A DNA stretch of 64,000 nucleotides from DASRIA01 sp963724065 (GTDB lineage Bacteria > Actinomycetota > Thermoleophilia > Solirubrobacterales > JBBDJG01): contig CAVRTB010000006.1 of NCBI GenBank assembly GCA_963724065.1, positions 124,001-188,000 of the forward strand. The letters run 5' to 3'. The notes below the pieces were generated by a model. It did not search any database and was not told the DNA's origin. It worked only from the letters and a program-made list of their open reading frames with translations. Both the position numbers and the translations under genes were made by a program. Position 1 is the stretch's first letter, and the number at the start of each line of letters is the position of its first letter. Shown piece by piece: positions 31,647 to 39,806 of the stretch.

Positions 31647-33251
31647 TCAGCCGCCGAGCGTGAGGACCAGCTCGGGCCGGCGGGTCGCATCGCTGTACTC
31701 GCGCGACCTGAAGTCGATGCCGTCGCTCGACGTGGTGGCAAGCACGAAGCCGTAGGTGCCGTCTCCGGAGAGCGCCGGCGTGACGTCGTACTCGACCCAT
31801 GCCGAGCTTGCGATGCGCGCCTTGTCGTCCATCGCCGCGCTCGTGCGCGCCGGGCGGTTTTGCCACGTGAGGGCGGTCTCGGCCCCCGTCCAGCTCGTGG
31901 CGTAGGCGGCGGGCCCGTTCGCGGTGTCGCTTGCCGTGCGCAACCGCAGCCGCGCGCTCGTGACCGGCCGTGTGATGCCCTGCACCTCGAAGCGCAGGTA
32001 GCTCTCGACGTCCGGGTCGCCGGCGCCGTCCGTGCGCAGTGTCGCGGAGGTCCCGTGGTTGGTGCTCGCGTTGGCCTCCTCGACGCGCGCGTCGGCCTGG
32101 GGGCGGAAGGTCAGCGTGACCGGCGGCGCGGGCATCGTGACCGTCACGTTCTCGCTCGGCGGCGACTCGTTCCCGCCGCCGTCGACGGCGCGCACCTGGT
32201 AGTCGTGCGTCGTGCCCGCACGCGCGGTCATGTCGGGGTACCCGGTCGCAGGCCCGACCGTGCCGACCATGAAGCCGTCCCTGTAGATCCGGTAGCCCGT
32301 GACCGCGGTGTCGTCCGTCGCGGCGGCCCAGGCGAGGTTCACCTGGGTGGCGCCGGTCGCGACCGCGGTCAGGCCGGTCGGAGCGCCCGGCGGGGTGGTG
32401 TCCGCGCTCGTGCCCGTCGTGTTCCACGGCTCGGGCCCGACCCCGGCGCAAGCGGAGCCGTTGTAGCGCGTGACGCTCGCGCCGGCGCTCGAGAGCCTGA
32501 TGCGAACGGATGCCCAGTTGTTGCCCTCGGCCGTGCCGGCGCCGTTGCCCTCGCGGATCCTGTTGCCCGGGTCGGCGACCGAGATCAGGCAGTAGTCGCC
32601 GTCGCCGACGTACTTCCCGTTCGGGTTGAGCACCAGCCACTGGTCGGCGAGCGTGTAGGGGTACTCGTCGCTCCAGCCGACCGAGATGCCCTGGCGCGGG
32701 CCGTTGCAGTCGCGGTAGTAGGCGCTCGCCGGCGATGCCGGGAGCGCGGAGAAGAACCACTTGCTGTCGATGATGCAGAAGGTGACCTTGAAGCTCGACG
32801 CGACCACCGCGCCGTCCGACAGGCGCGCCAGCGCGTAGTTCGCGAAGTCCTGGAAGTGAAGGTGGTCGTGCGCCGGGTGGTAGGCGATGCAACCGGTCTG
32901 CACCTCGGAGTAGGCCGTGTCCGTGCCGCGCCGGAAGGCACCGTCCGCGTCGGCGTCTTCGTAGACGCGCTGGTAGGCCGGCTTCTCGGCGGTCTCGACG
33001 ACACCGTCGCCGTCGCAGTCCGATGCGCCGTTCCCGACCAGCTCGAGTGGCCCGGTGCTCGCGTTGCCGACCTCGTTGTCGAAGCGCAGGCGCCGCTCGC
33101 CGTTGCTCGTGGCGATCGAGAGCCGCTCCGGCTCCTTGGTGCGCAGGTCCGGAAGCAGGGGGTGGTCCGCGAGCGCCGGTGCGGCGGCCGCGAGCAGCCA
33201 GATGCACGCGGCAAGCAGCAGCAGGCCCAGGTCATCCGTGACGCGACGCAT
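31647..33251 (-). CDS. Secreted lysyl oxidase-like protein with Fn3 and DNRLRE domains
   Basis: A 534-residue exported protein with a signal peptide ending near APALA. Residues about 30-230 form a lysyl oxidase-like domain with copper-ligand-type HPAHDHLHFQDFA, plus CIIDSKWFFSAL and YYRDCNGPRQGISVGWSDEY. A fibronectin type III domain follows (PTGLTAVATGATQVNLAW to YQVRAVDGGGNESPP). The last 165 residues are a DNRLRE/CBM96-type beta-sandwich (FRPQADARVEEANASTNHGT, LRFEVQGI, WQNRPARTS). True lysyl oxidases make peptidyl aldehydes and cross-links; bacterial members are poorly known, so activity is inferred. A TAGTGT box 9 bases before the ATG suggests a leaderless mRNA. The stop at 31647 is 14 bases from the structured repeat. 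Confidence 0.88.
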   Translation of the reverse strand: MRRVTDDLGLLLLAACIWLLAAAAPALADHPLLPDLRTKEPERLSIATSNGERRLRFDNEVGNASTGPLELVGNGASDCDGDGVVETAEKPAYQRVYEDADADGAFRRGTDTAYSEVQTGCIAYHPAHDHLHFQDFANYALARLSDGAVVASSFKVTFCIIDSKWFFSALPASPASAYYRDCNGPRQGISVGWSDEYPYTLADQWLVLNPNGKYVGDGDYCLISVADPGNRIREGNGAGTAEGNNWASVRIRLSSAGASVTRYNGSACAGVGPEPWNTTGTSADTTPPGAPTGLTAVATGATQVNLAWAAATDDTAVTGYRIYRDGFMVGTVGPATGYPDMTARAGTTHDYQVRAVDGGGNESPPSENVTVTMPAPPVTLTFRPQADARVEEANASTNHGTSATLRTDGAGDPDVESYLRFEVQGITRPVTSARLRLRTASDTANGPAAYATSWTGAETALTWQNRPARTSAAMDDKARIASSAWVEYDVTPALSGDGTYGFVLATTSSDGIDFRSREYSDATRRPELVLTLGG

Positions 33252-33260
33252 CCCAGGACC

Positions 33261-33266
33261 ACACTA
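33261..33266 (-). promoter_or_regulatory. -10 box placed for leaderless transcription of the lysyl oxidase-like gene
   Basis: TAGTGT on the minus strand ends 9 bases before the ATG at 33251, so transcription would start 1-3 bases upstream of the start codon. There is no ribosome binding site, which fits a leaderless mRNA. No good -35 was seen. Confidence 0.4.
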
Positions 33267-33309
33267 GGGTGGCCCCGGGACCCGCGCAAACGAACTTTCT
33301 GGTCTAGAT

Positions 33310-35112
33310 CTAGCGGCCCTTGGCCGTGAAGCGACCGCGCGTGGAGGTCGCCGGCCCCGCGACGGGCGTCTGCTTGACCTTTGCGCTGAACCGGCGGGTG
33401 CGCCCCCGGTCGAGCAGGTTCCGCGAGCGCTTGCTGACGCGCACCGCGCCCTTCGCGAGGGTGAGGGTGAAGTCGTCCTCACCGGCGGCCGGCAGTCCGT
33501 AGACCCTCAGGGTGCGGCTGTTCACGACCTCGAAGGAGGCGTTACCCGAGCCGCTCACGCCGTTCTCGACCTTGCTCTCGACGAGCGAGAGGTTGGTGGC
33601 GAGCGATACGACCAGCTCCTTGAAGTTCGGCGCGTCCGGGTGCTTCTTCACCGAGACCTTCACGCGGGGCCGGTTGCCGGTGGCGCCGGTGATCTTCCCG
33701 GTCACGCCGGGGCCGCAACCGTTCACCTTGGCGTCGATCTTGACGTCGGTCGTGTTCGCGCCGTTGTGACCGTAGAACTTCACGAGGCCGCCGACGTCGT
33801 TGAACCTCGACGACGAGCTGCCCCTGAAGCAGAGGTCCTGGCGGTTCAGGAACACGCCCGTGTTGCGGCCGCCGTCGAGGGCGACGCGCAGCTCCGAAAC
33901 GGGGAGCTGCGGGGCGTTCAGGACCAGCGACTGGATCGCGCGGTTGTTGATCAGGGTGGTCTTGGTCTGGATCTTCACGTGCACGCGGCCCTTGAGGTCG
34001 AGCAGCAGGCCCGGCAGCGACGTGTTGGTCTGCTGGATCAGGTACACGGGTCCCTTCAGCTCTTCCGCGAGGTACGGGCTCTTCGCCACGACTCCGCCGA
34101 ACTGCGAGTTGGCGGGACAGTTGTCCGCGTCCGCCTGCGCCTGGGTGCAGGTCTTGTAGGCGGTGTTGTTGGTGTTCAGCTCGACCGGCAGCGTGATCTT
34201 GTTGCCGAGCTGGTCGGCGTCGCCGGTCGGCTGGGTGATCTTGATGACGACCGGCGGGAACTTGTTGAAGTCGGTCGACCCGCGGTCGCCCATCTCGATC
34301 GAGATCGCCGGGCGGAAGGGGATCGTCTGGCAGCCGATCGTGTTGAACCCGTAGGCCGGGCCCTCGACTGGCGTGGTGCTCACGTAGCCGGACGCATCGC
34401 CGGTCGAGAGGTGGGTGCCGCAGGAGGTCGGGTTACGCACGTAGCTGTTGGTCGATCCGTTGAGCACGAACGACAAAGACCTCACCTGGAGGTCGGTGCC
34501 GAAGGCCGCGGCAGGCAGTCTGTTGACGTCGCTGAGGATGCCCGTCAGGCCATAGTCGCCGCCGCCGCGCGGGGTGATGTAGAACGGGATCGAAGAGACC
34601 AGGCGCGTCGACGGGCCGGTCGGGGTCACGACACTCAGGCGGCCGGGCTCGTTGCCGAGCAGTTCCGCGTTGTAGACCGTGCCGGTGAGGCTGGCGGCGA
34701 TCGTGGTCGTACCGGACACGACCGCGTCGAGGCGCGACGAGCCGATCGCGCTGCCGGCGGGACAGGCGGTGCCACCCGCCTGAAGGGCTGCCTCCGGGCA
34801 CTTCGGGACGGACTCGGGGTTGCCGAGGAGTCCTGCTGCAAAGTTCGTGCGCGCGATCTGGAGGTCCTCCGTCGCGTCCGGGTAAGTGAATCGCGACCAG
34901 GAGCCCGCGTCCGGGAATGCACCTGCCTGGGGCGTCGAAGGGCTGTCGGCCGCCACGGCACCGGCGCTCGGCACGGAGGGGGAAATCTTGTAGGCATCGA
35001 TCGTCACCTGCGCCGCGGCGCCGGCGGGCGCGGCGAGCGCGATCAATGCGATTGCTGCGCCTGCGATCCAGCTGCGGGCGCGGTGGCCTCCGGGGTTGCT
35101 CTCCTCCGTCAC
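33310..35112 (-). CDS. Large secreted protein of unknown function
   Basis: A 600-residue exported protein. The GTG at 35112 has AGGAGG 8 bases upstream and a signal peptide ending near AGAAAQ. The mature part is beta-rich and repetitive in style: PDAGSWSRFTYPDATEDLQI, NPESVPKCPEAALQAGGTAC, GTVYNAELLGNEPGRLSVVT, IPFRPAISIEMG, CTQAQADADNCPANSQFGGV, PVYLIQQTNTSLPGLLLDLK. It ends in a basic, Ser/Arg-rich stretch (SKRSRNLLDRGRTRRFSAKV). Similar long secreted proteins seem common in soil Thermoleophilia, but I know no function. Four Cys-containing loops hint at disulfides. It is divergent from the secreted S15-like hydrolase at 35332, with a tandem 13-bp repeat between them. Confidence 0.8.
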   Translation of the reverse strand: MTEESNPGGHRARSWIAGAAIALIALAAPAGAAAQVTIDAYKISPSVPSAGAVAADSPSTPQAGAFPDAGSWSRFTYPDATEDLQIARTNFAAGLLGNPESVPKCPEAALQAGGTACPAGSAIGSSRLDAVVSGTTTIAASLTGTVYNAELLGNEPGRLSVVTPTGPSTRLVSSIPFYITPRGGGDYGLTGILSDVNRLPAAAFGTDLQVRSLSFVLNGSTNSYVRNPTSCGTHLSTGDASGYVSTTPVEGPAYGFNTIGCQTIPFRPAISIEMGDRGSTDFNKFPPVVIKITQPTGDADQLGNKITLPVELNTNNTAYKTCTQAQADADNCPANSQFGGVVAKSPYLAEELKGPVYLIQQTNTSLPGLLLDLKGRVHVKIQTKTTLINNRAIQSLVLNAPQLPVSELRVALDGGRNTGVFLNRQDLCFRGSSSSRFNDVGGLVKFYGHNGANTTDVKIDAKVNGCGPGVTGKITGATGNRPRVKVSVKKHPDAPNFKELVVSLATNLSLVESKVENGVSGSGNASFEVVNSRTLRVYGLPAAGEDDFTLTLAKGAVRVSKRSRNLLDRGRTRRFSAKVKQTPVAGPATSTRGRFTAKGR

Positions 35113-35196
35113 GTCACTACCTCCTGCTCGATTATGTCCTCTTATCGGTAGGTCGGCTCTCGACTGTTAGTAGCACGTAAGTCTGCAAACGGACGT

Positions 35197-35222
35197 CCGG
35201 ATGCGTTCCCCGGATGCGTTCC
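35197..35222. repeat. Perfect tandem 13-bp repeat in a divergent promoter region
   Basis: CCGGATGCGTTCC occurs twice head to tail (35197-35209 and 35210-35222). Just before it is a palindrome GGACGTCC, and just after it ACCGCC(8)GGCGGT. It lies in the 219-base gap between divergent genes for two secreted proteins. It could be an operator or a recent slippage duplication. Confidence 0.6.
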
Positions 35223-35331
35223 TGGACGACCGCCTAATAAACGGCGGTTCAAGATCGGCGGGAGCGGGTATTCCCGTGCTGTCCTGGTAGCAGCGTCGGA
35301 AAGCCGGCTCGTACTCGTGCAAGGGGGGAAG

Positions 35332-36852
35332 ATGACCAGCAGTTCTCTGCGTTGGGTTGTTTCGGTGATCGTCGCGGCCGCGTGCGCCGCGCTCTTCGCG
35401 CCGGCGGCGAGCGCCCGCGACGACGCTGTGACCTCGTTCGACGGTACGCGGATCGTGCTCTCGTTCTTCCCCGCCGAGGGGCTCCAGGCCGCACAGAAGG
35501 CACCGACGATCCTGATCGGCCCGGGCTGGTCGAGCGGCCGCGACACCAACCAGGACAGCGCTTCGAGCGCCGGTACCGGCACGACCGGCGTCGGGCCCTT
35601 CCGCCGCGCCGGCTACAACGTCCTGACCTGGGACCCGCGCGGCTTCGGCCAGTCGGGCGGCACGGTGCAGGTGGACTCGCCCGCCTACGAGGGGCGCGAC
35701 GTGCAGGCGCTGATCGACTTCGTCGCACGCCAGCCCGAGGCCCAGCTCGACCGCGCCGGTGACCCCCGGCTCGGCATGTCGGGCGGCAGCTACGGCGGCG
35801 GGATACAGCTCGTCACGGCAGCGATCGACTCCCGCGTCGACGTGATCGCCCCGGACATCGCGTGGCACTCGCTCGTCACGAGCCTCTACAAGTCCCAGTC
35901 GCCGAAGTCCGGCTGGGGTTCGGCGCTGTTCGCGCTGGGCGCCGAAGGATCGACGATCCCGGGCGTGCCGGCGGGCGAGACGGGCAACCTCGACCCGCAC
36001 ATCACGAGCGCGTACACGTCCGGCCTCGCCTATGGGAGCTTCTCCGACGAGGACGTCGCATGGTTCGCCGCGCGTGGGCCGGGCGCCTTGGTCGAGCGCA
36101 TCCGGATTCCGACGCTGCTGATCCAGGGAACGGTCGACACGCTCTTCACGCTCGACGAGGCGACGACCAACTACCGGATCCTGAGGGCCAACAAGGTCCC
36201 CTCCAAGATGATCTGGTTCTGCGGCGGCCACGGCGCATGCCTCACGGCCGGCGGGCCTGCAAACTGGGTCGAGACCCAGACACTGCAGTGGTTCGCGCGC
36301 TACCTGAAGGGGCAGAAGTCCGTCGCGACGGGCCCGCGCTTCGAGTGGATCGCCGACGACGGCCAGGTGCGCAGCGCGGCCGACTACCCGCCGCCGGCGC
36401 CGCGCGTGACGGCGGCCTCCGGGTCCGGGATCCTCGCGGTGAACCCGGATGCGGTCTCGTCCGGCACGCTGATCGCGGCGACGCCGAGCCCGCTCGGCCT
36501 GCACCTCCCGATCACGACTCCCGCCGTCGGGAGCCAGATCGTGGGAGCGCCGAAGCTGACCCTCTCCTATAGCGGGCTCGGCACGAGCTCCTCGGTGCCC
36601 GTCTACGCGCAGATCGTCGACAAGGCCCGCAACATCGTCGTCGGCAACGTCGCCACGCCGGTGCGGCTGACGCTCGACGGCCTGCCGCGCACCGCGACAT
36701 TCACGCTCGAGGAGGTCGCCGCGAGCGTCGGCGCAGGGTCGTCGTACGAGCTCCAGGTCGTGCCGGCATCGTCGCTGTACGCGCCGCAGCGCGTGACCGG
36801 GCTCGTCGACGTGACGAGCGCGGCGCTCTCGCTCCCGGTCGCGGGGGGCTGA
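35332..36852 (+). CDS. Secreted S15/CocE-like alpha/beta hydrolase
   Basis: A 506-residue exported hydrolase; the ATG at 35332 follows AAGGGGGGAAG, and the signal peptide ends near ASA. The fold is that of X-Pro dipeptidyl-peptidase/CocE-type enzymes: APTILIGPGWSSGRDTNQ, VLTWDPRGFGQSGG, nucleophile GMSGGSYGGG, acid region IPTLLIQGTVDTLFTL and catalytic His in WFCGGHGACL. A C-terminal beta-sandwich (residues about 380-505) matches the lectin-like domain of the family. Known members cleave proline peptides or esters; the substrate here is unknown. The 3' end is followed closely by the DHFR-like gene. Confidence 0.88.
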   Translation: MTSSSLRWVVSVIVAAACAALFAPAASARDDAVTSFDGTRIVLSFFPAEGLQAAQKAPTILIGPGWSSGRDTNQDSASSAGTGTTGVGPFRRAGYNVLTWDPRGFGQSGGTVQVDSPAYEGRDVQALIDFVARQPEAQLDRAGDPRLGMSGGSYGGGIQLVTAAIDSRVDVIAPDIAWHSLVTSLYKSQSPKSGWGSALFALGAEGSTIPGVPAGETGNLDPHITSAYTSGLAYGSFSDEDVAWFAARGPGALVERIRIPTLLIQGTVDTLFTLDEATTNYRILRANKVPSKMIWFCGGHGACLTAGGPANWVETQTLQWFARYLKGQKSVATGPRFEWIADDGQVRSAADYPPPAPRVTAASGSGILAVNPDAVSSGTLIAATPSPLGLHLPITTPAVGSQIVGAPKLTLSYSGLGTSSSVPVYAQIVDKARNIVVGNVATPVRLTLDGLPRTATFTLEEVAASVGAGSSYELQVVPASSLYAPQRVTGLVDVTSAALSLPVAGG

Positions 36853-36867
36853 CCGCTGGGCGACGAC

Positions 36868-36915
36868 GCCGTGCCGTTCACGCGCAGGAACATCGAGGAG
36901 GGCCTGGAGGACGTA

Positions 36916-36918
<3 letters not shown>
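36868..36918 (+). repeat. Partial copy of the cupin gene 5' end in front of the DHFR-like gene
   Basis: The segment reads MPFTRRNIEEGLEDV and closely matches the start of the cupin at 37517 (MPFTLRNLKEDLEDV), with about 40 of 48 bases identical including the preceding CC. It is in frame with the DHFR-like gene but is not part of that family. Its GGAGG, 5 bases before GTG 36916, now serves as a ribosome binding site. A short recombination or duplication between neighbours is the likely origin. Confidence 0.6.
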
Positions 36919-37476
<558 letters not shown>

Positions 37477-37516
37477 CCACACCGCTCAAACCCGGCGCGG
37501 AGCCTAGGACCGCGCC

Positions 37517-37918
37517 GTGCCGTTCACGCTCAGGAACCTCAAGGAGGACCTGGAGGACGTCGGGTCCAGGTTTGACGGCGCGCCGGATTTGGAGTTCCGC
37601 TTGGCGACCGAGGCGCTCGAGCTCGAGGAATCCGGCCTGAGCTACCAGCGCGTCCCGCCCGGCTATCGCTTCCCGTACGGCCACACGCACAGGAAGCAGG
37701 AGGAGGTGTACGTGGTCCTGCGCGGGAGCGGGCGGATGAAGCTTGACGACGAGATCGTCGAGCTCAAGGAATGGGACGCGGTGCGCGTCCCGCCCGCTAC
37801 GTGGCGAGGCTACGAGGCCGGGCCGGAGGGCCTCGAGCTGCTCGTCATCGGCGCGCCCAGTCTCGGCGAGGCTCGGCGCGAAGACGTCGATGGCGAGCGC
37901 GACTGGTGGGCTGACTAG
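37517..37918 (+). CDS. Small cupin-domain protein
   Basis: A 133-residue single-domain cupin. The metal-site motif is complete: GYRFPYGHTHRKQEEVYVVL (cupin motif 1, two His and one Glu), and motif 2 is DAVRVPPATWRGYEAGPEG, where the usual second-motif His is replaced by Trp/Arg. Loss of that ligand suggests a binding protein or altered metal site. The GTG start at 37517 has only a weak binding site, but the N-terminus MPFTLRNLKEDLEDVG looks family-like, and its copy precedes the DHFR-like gene. Function unknown. Confidence 0.85.
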   Translation: MPFTLRNLKEDLEDVGSRFDGAPDLEFRLATEALELEESGLSYQRVPPGYRFPYGHTHRKQEEVYVVLRGSGRMKLDDEIVELKEWDAVRVPPATWRGYEAGPEGLELLVIGAPSLGEARREDVDGERDWWAD

Positions 37919-38039
37919 CGCCAGGTATCCGGCTCTGCCGGCGCAGGGGCAGCCCAGCTCGTACGGGGGGCCGCAGCCGCCGGGGGGTGATCGTGGTCGC
38001 ACGGCACCAGGCAGCGGCGGCGGTTGCCCTGCGCCTGGC

Positions 38040-38795
38040 TCAGGAGCTCGCCGAGGTGAAACGCAGAATCTCGGAGGCCACCAGCTCCGGGTCGTCGAAC
38101 ATCGCGGTGTGGCCGCAGCCGGGCAGCTCGCGCAACTCCGCTTTCGGCAGCTCGGCGAGGAATCGCTCGGCATGATCGCGCGACAGGACCCGATCGCCGG
38201 ACGGACGAAGGATGAGTACGGGACAGCTCACCTGCTCGAGCCCTTCGATCCGAGCGACCGTCCCGTCCGCGCGCGTGTTCGCGGCGAGCTGTGCGGAAAC
38301 GTCGCAGTAGGCGAACTCGGCCAGCAGGCGCTCCGCCTCGACAGGCGGGATCCGGGTCGGGTCGACGCAGGCGTCGGCCATCAGCACGCGTCTTCCCCGA
38401 CGCGTGCGAACCAGCCGCCGTGCGAGCGGCAAGAGCATCCGGACCGTGCGGTGGTCGCGGCGAAACTTCTTCGCGAAGGCACGCCCTTCGTCGGGCGTGA
38501 ATAACCCGGCGGGGGCCACCCCGACGACGGTTCGCGCCCGCCCGCGCTTGGCGAGCTCGAGCGCCAGCCAGCCGCCGAGTGAGTTGCCGGCGATGTCGGG
38601 GCGCTCGAATCCCGCGGCATCCAGCTCCGCTTCGACGGCGTCCGCCCAGGTCTCGACCGTGGGTGCGGCCCCGGCGTCGAGCGGCGGCGACCCGAGGTGG
38701 TCGGGGAGCGTCGGCGCGAGCACCTCGCGTTCAGCAGCGAGTCGGTCGAGCACGGGCGACCAGCTGTGCCAGCTCTCCCAGATCCCGTGAAGCAA
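38040..38795 (-). CDS. Alpha/beta hydrolase with an unclear start
   Basis: A cytoplasmic alpha/beta hydrolase with oxyanion-type LHGIWESWHSW, nucleophile elbow GNSLGGW, acid region VLILRPSGDRVLS and catalytic His in GCGHTAMF. The fold should begin upstream: codons before 38795 read RLKLDCYRAGSGAPLLL in the same frame, but no ATG, GTG or TTG occurs between there and the TAA of the preceding gene. The only standard start, TTG 38795, would remove the first beta strand. A CTG at 38840 (CTG AAA CTT GAC) is the best candidate start. Alternatively the gene depends on readthrough or is damaged. It follows the SnoaL-like gene and is in the same frame. Confidence 0.75.
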   Translation of the reverse strand: MLHGIWESWHSWSPVLDRLAAEREVLAPTLPDHLGSPPLDAGAAPTVETWADAVEAELDAAGFERPDIAGNSLGGWLALELAKRGRARTVVGVAPAGLFTPDEGRAFAKKFRRDHRTVRMLLPLARRLVRTRRGRRVLMADACVDPTRIPPVEAERLLAEFAYCDVSAQLAANTRADGTVARIEGLEQVSCPVLILRPSGDRVLSRDHAERFLAELPKAELRELPGCGHTAMFDDPELVASEILRFTSASS

Positions 38796-38873
38796 GAGGA
38801 GCGGCGCGCCGCTCCCGGCGCGGTAACAGTCAAGTTTCAGGCGCGGAGTATCCCAAGGAACGCGGCGACAGGC

Positions 38874-39332
38874 TTACCGCCAGCGTGGCTTGTGCCCGCC
38901 CCGGTGTGGGAGGGAGCGCGTCGGGGGAGCGTCCTGCTCCGACAGTCCCACGGCTTCGAGGGCCTCTCGCTTGTCTTGTGTCTCCTGGACGCGCACTACG
39001 AGTCCGTCGCGCAGCTTGAAGATGAAGGCCAAGTCCATGCCAGCCGAAGCACCGCTCAGTCCGCCACGCGACTCGCTGCGCGTCCAAGCCACGGCCTGAT
39101 CGTCGCTGGCCTCGAAAATCTCTCGCACCTCAACATTGACGCCCATCATCTCGGCCCAGGTCAGGCCGTACCGCTTCACCGCTTCCGGCCCACGATGAAC
39201 GGTCGTATCAGGGTCTTCAGGATCGACGTGCCACTCCACGTCGGGGGCCATCATCTCGACCCATGCGTCGATCTCACGACGGTTGTACAGCTTCAAGAAC
39301 CGCTCGATCAACTCCGCGTTCTCCTGCGACAT
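38874..39332 (-). CDS. SnoaL-like (NTF2 superfamily) protein
   Basis: A 152-residue protein starting MSQENAELIERFLKLYNRRE at an ATG with AGGAG 6 bases upstream. It has the typical cone-fold features: DAWVEMMAPDVEWHVDPEDP, HRGPEAVKRYGLTWAEMM, VEVREIFEASDDQAVAWTRS and MDLAFIFKLRDGLVVRVQET. Members include polyketide cyclases, isomerases and many proteins of unknown role. The C-terminal tail beyond the domain is basic (PHRGGHKPRWR). Its TAA stop is in frame with the alpha/beta hydrolase that follows, with no standard start codon between them; the two may be functionally linked. Confidence 0.87.
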   Translation of the reverse strand: MSQENAELIERFLKLYNRREIDAWVEMMAPDVEWHVDPEDPDTTVHRGPEAVKRYGLTWAEMMGVNVEVREIFEASDDQAVAWTRSESRGGLSGASAGMDLAFIFKLRDGLVVRVQETQDKREALEAVGLSEQDAPPTRSLPHRGGHKPRWR

Positions 39333-39357
39333 CGTCTGCTCCTATGTCAAGGCCGCC

Positions 39358-39386
39358 ACCTGAAGTGGCTCCTTGATCTTGGTCAA
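39358..39386 (-). promoter_or_regulatory. Candidate promoter for the SnoaL-like gene
   Basis: On the minus strand TTGACC (39386-39381), a 17-base spacer and TCAGGT (39363-39358) precede the ATG at 39332. The -10 match is poor, so this is tentative. It overlaps the end of the IS110 remnant. Confidence 0.3.
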
Positions 39387-39720
39387 ATGTTCATTGCCAC
39401 GGGATCCGTTCTATCCGATGAGGCCGGCGGGTGCAGCAACCGCGAGACGGTTCGCACGAGCTGGCGCTCGAGACACCGCAGCGCCTCCCGCTTGGTCTTG
39501 CCCTCGGCCTCTTGCGGGCCAGGTAGTGCTGCGCCGGGGCGTGCATGCGCTTTCGGCTCACTGCGATCCGGTGCAGCGCGCAGTTGAGCTGGCGATCGCC
39601 GCCGTGGTCGAGCCGGTGACGGTCGTTGCGCCCCGAGGAGACGGGGACCCGCGCGACGCCCGCAAGCCGTGCGAAGTGAGCCTCGGCGGGGAAGCGCTCG
39701 CCCACGTCGGCGGGCCGCCG
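39383..39720 (-). pseudogene. IS110-family transposase remnant (C-terminal part)
   Basis: On the minus strand the sequence encodes ERFPAEAHFARLAGVARVPV, then SSGRNDRHRLDHGGDRQLNC and ALHRIAVSRKRM, the conserved Transposase_20 region of IS110 enzymes. After a one-base deletion near 39510 it continues in another frame as EAEGKTKREALRCLERQLVR. The N-terminal catalytic DEDD half is absent and no second end was found. It is a decayed relic of an old insertion between the SnoaL-like and secreted esterase-like genes. Confidence 0.8.
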
Positions 39721-39806
39721 GCGGCCTACGGCTGGCGGCTCCCGGGTATGACGTCCATCTGCCGCTCACTGACCGGCGGTTCAAGTGGGCCACACCCATT
39801 CGGGTT

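Noticed and set aside
31321..31755. 144-codon frame in repeat copy 1 and 135-codon frame (51667-52074, minus) in copy 2
   Set aside because: The two frames agree only in patches and shift relative to each other through indels; the sequence is better explained as a structured non-coding repeat.
39383..39720. Active insertion sequence
   Set aside because: Only the C-terminal third of an IS110 transposase remains, with a frameshift and no second end.
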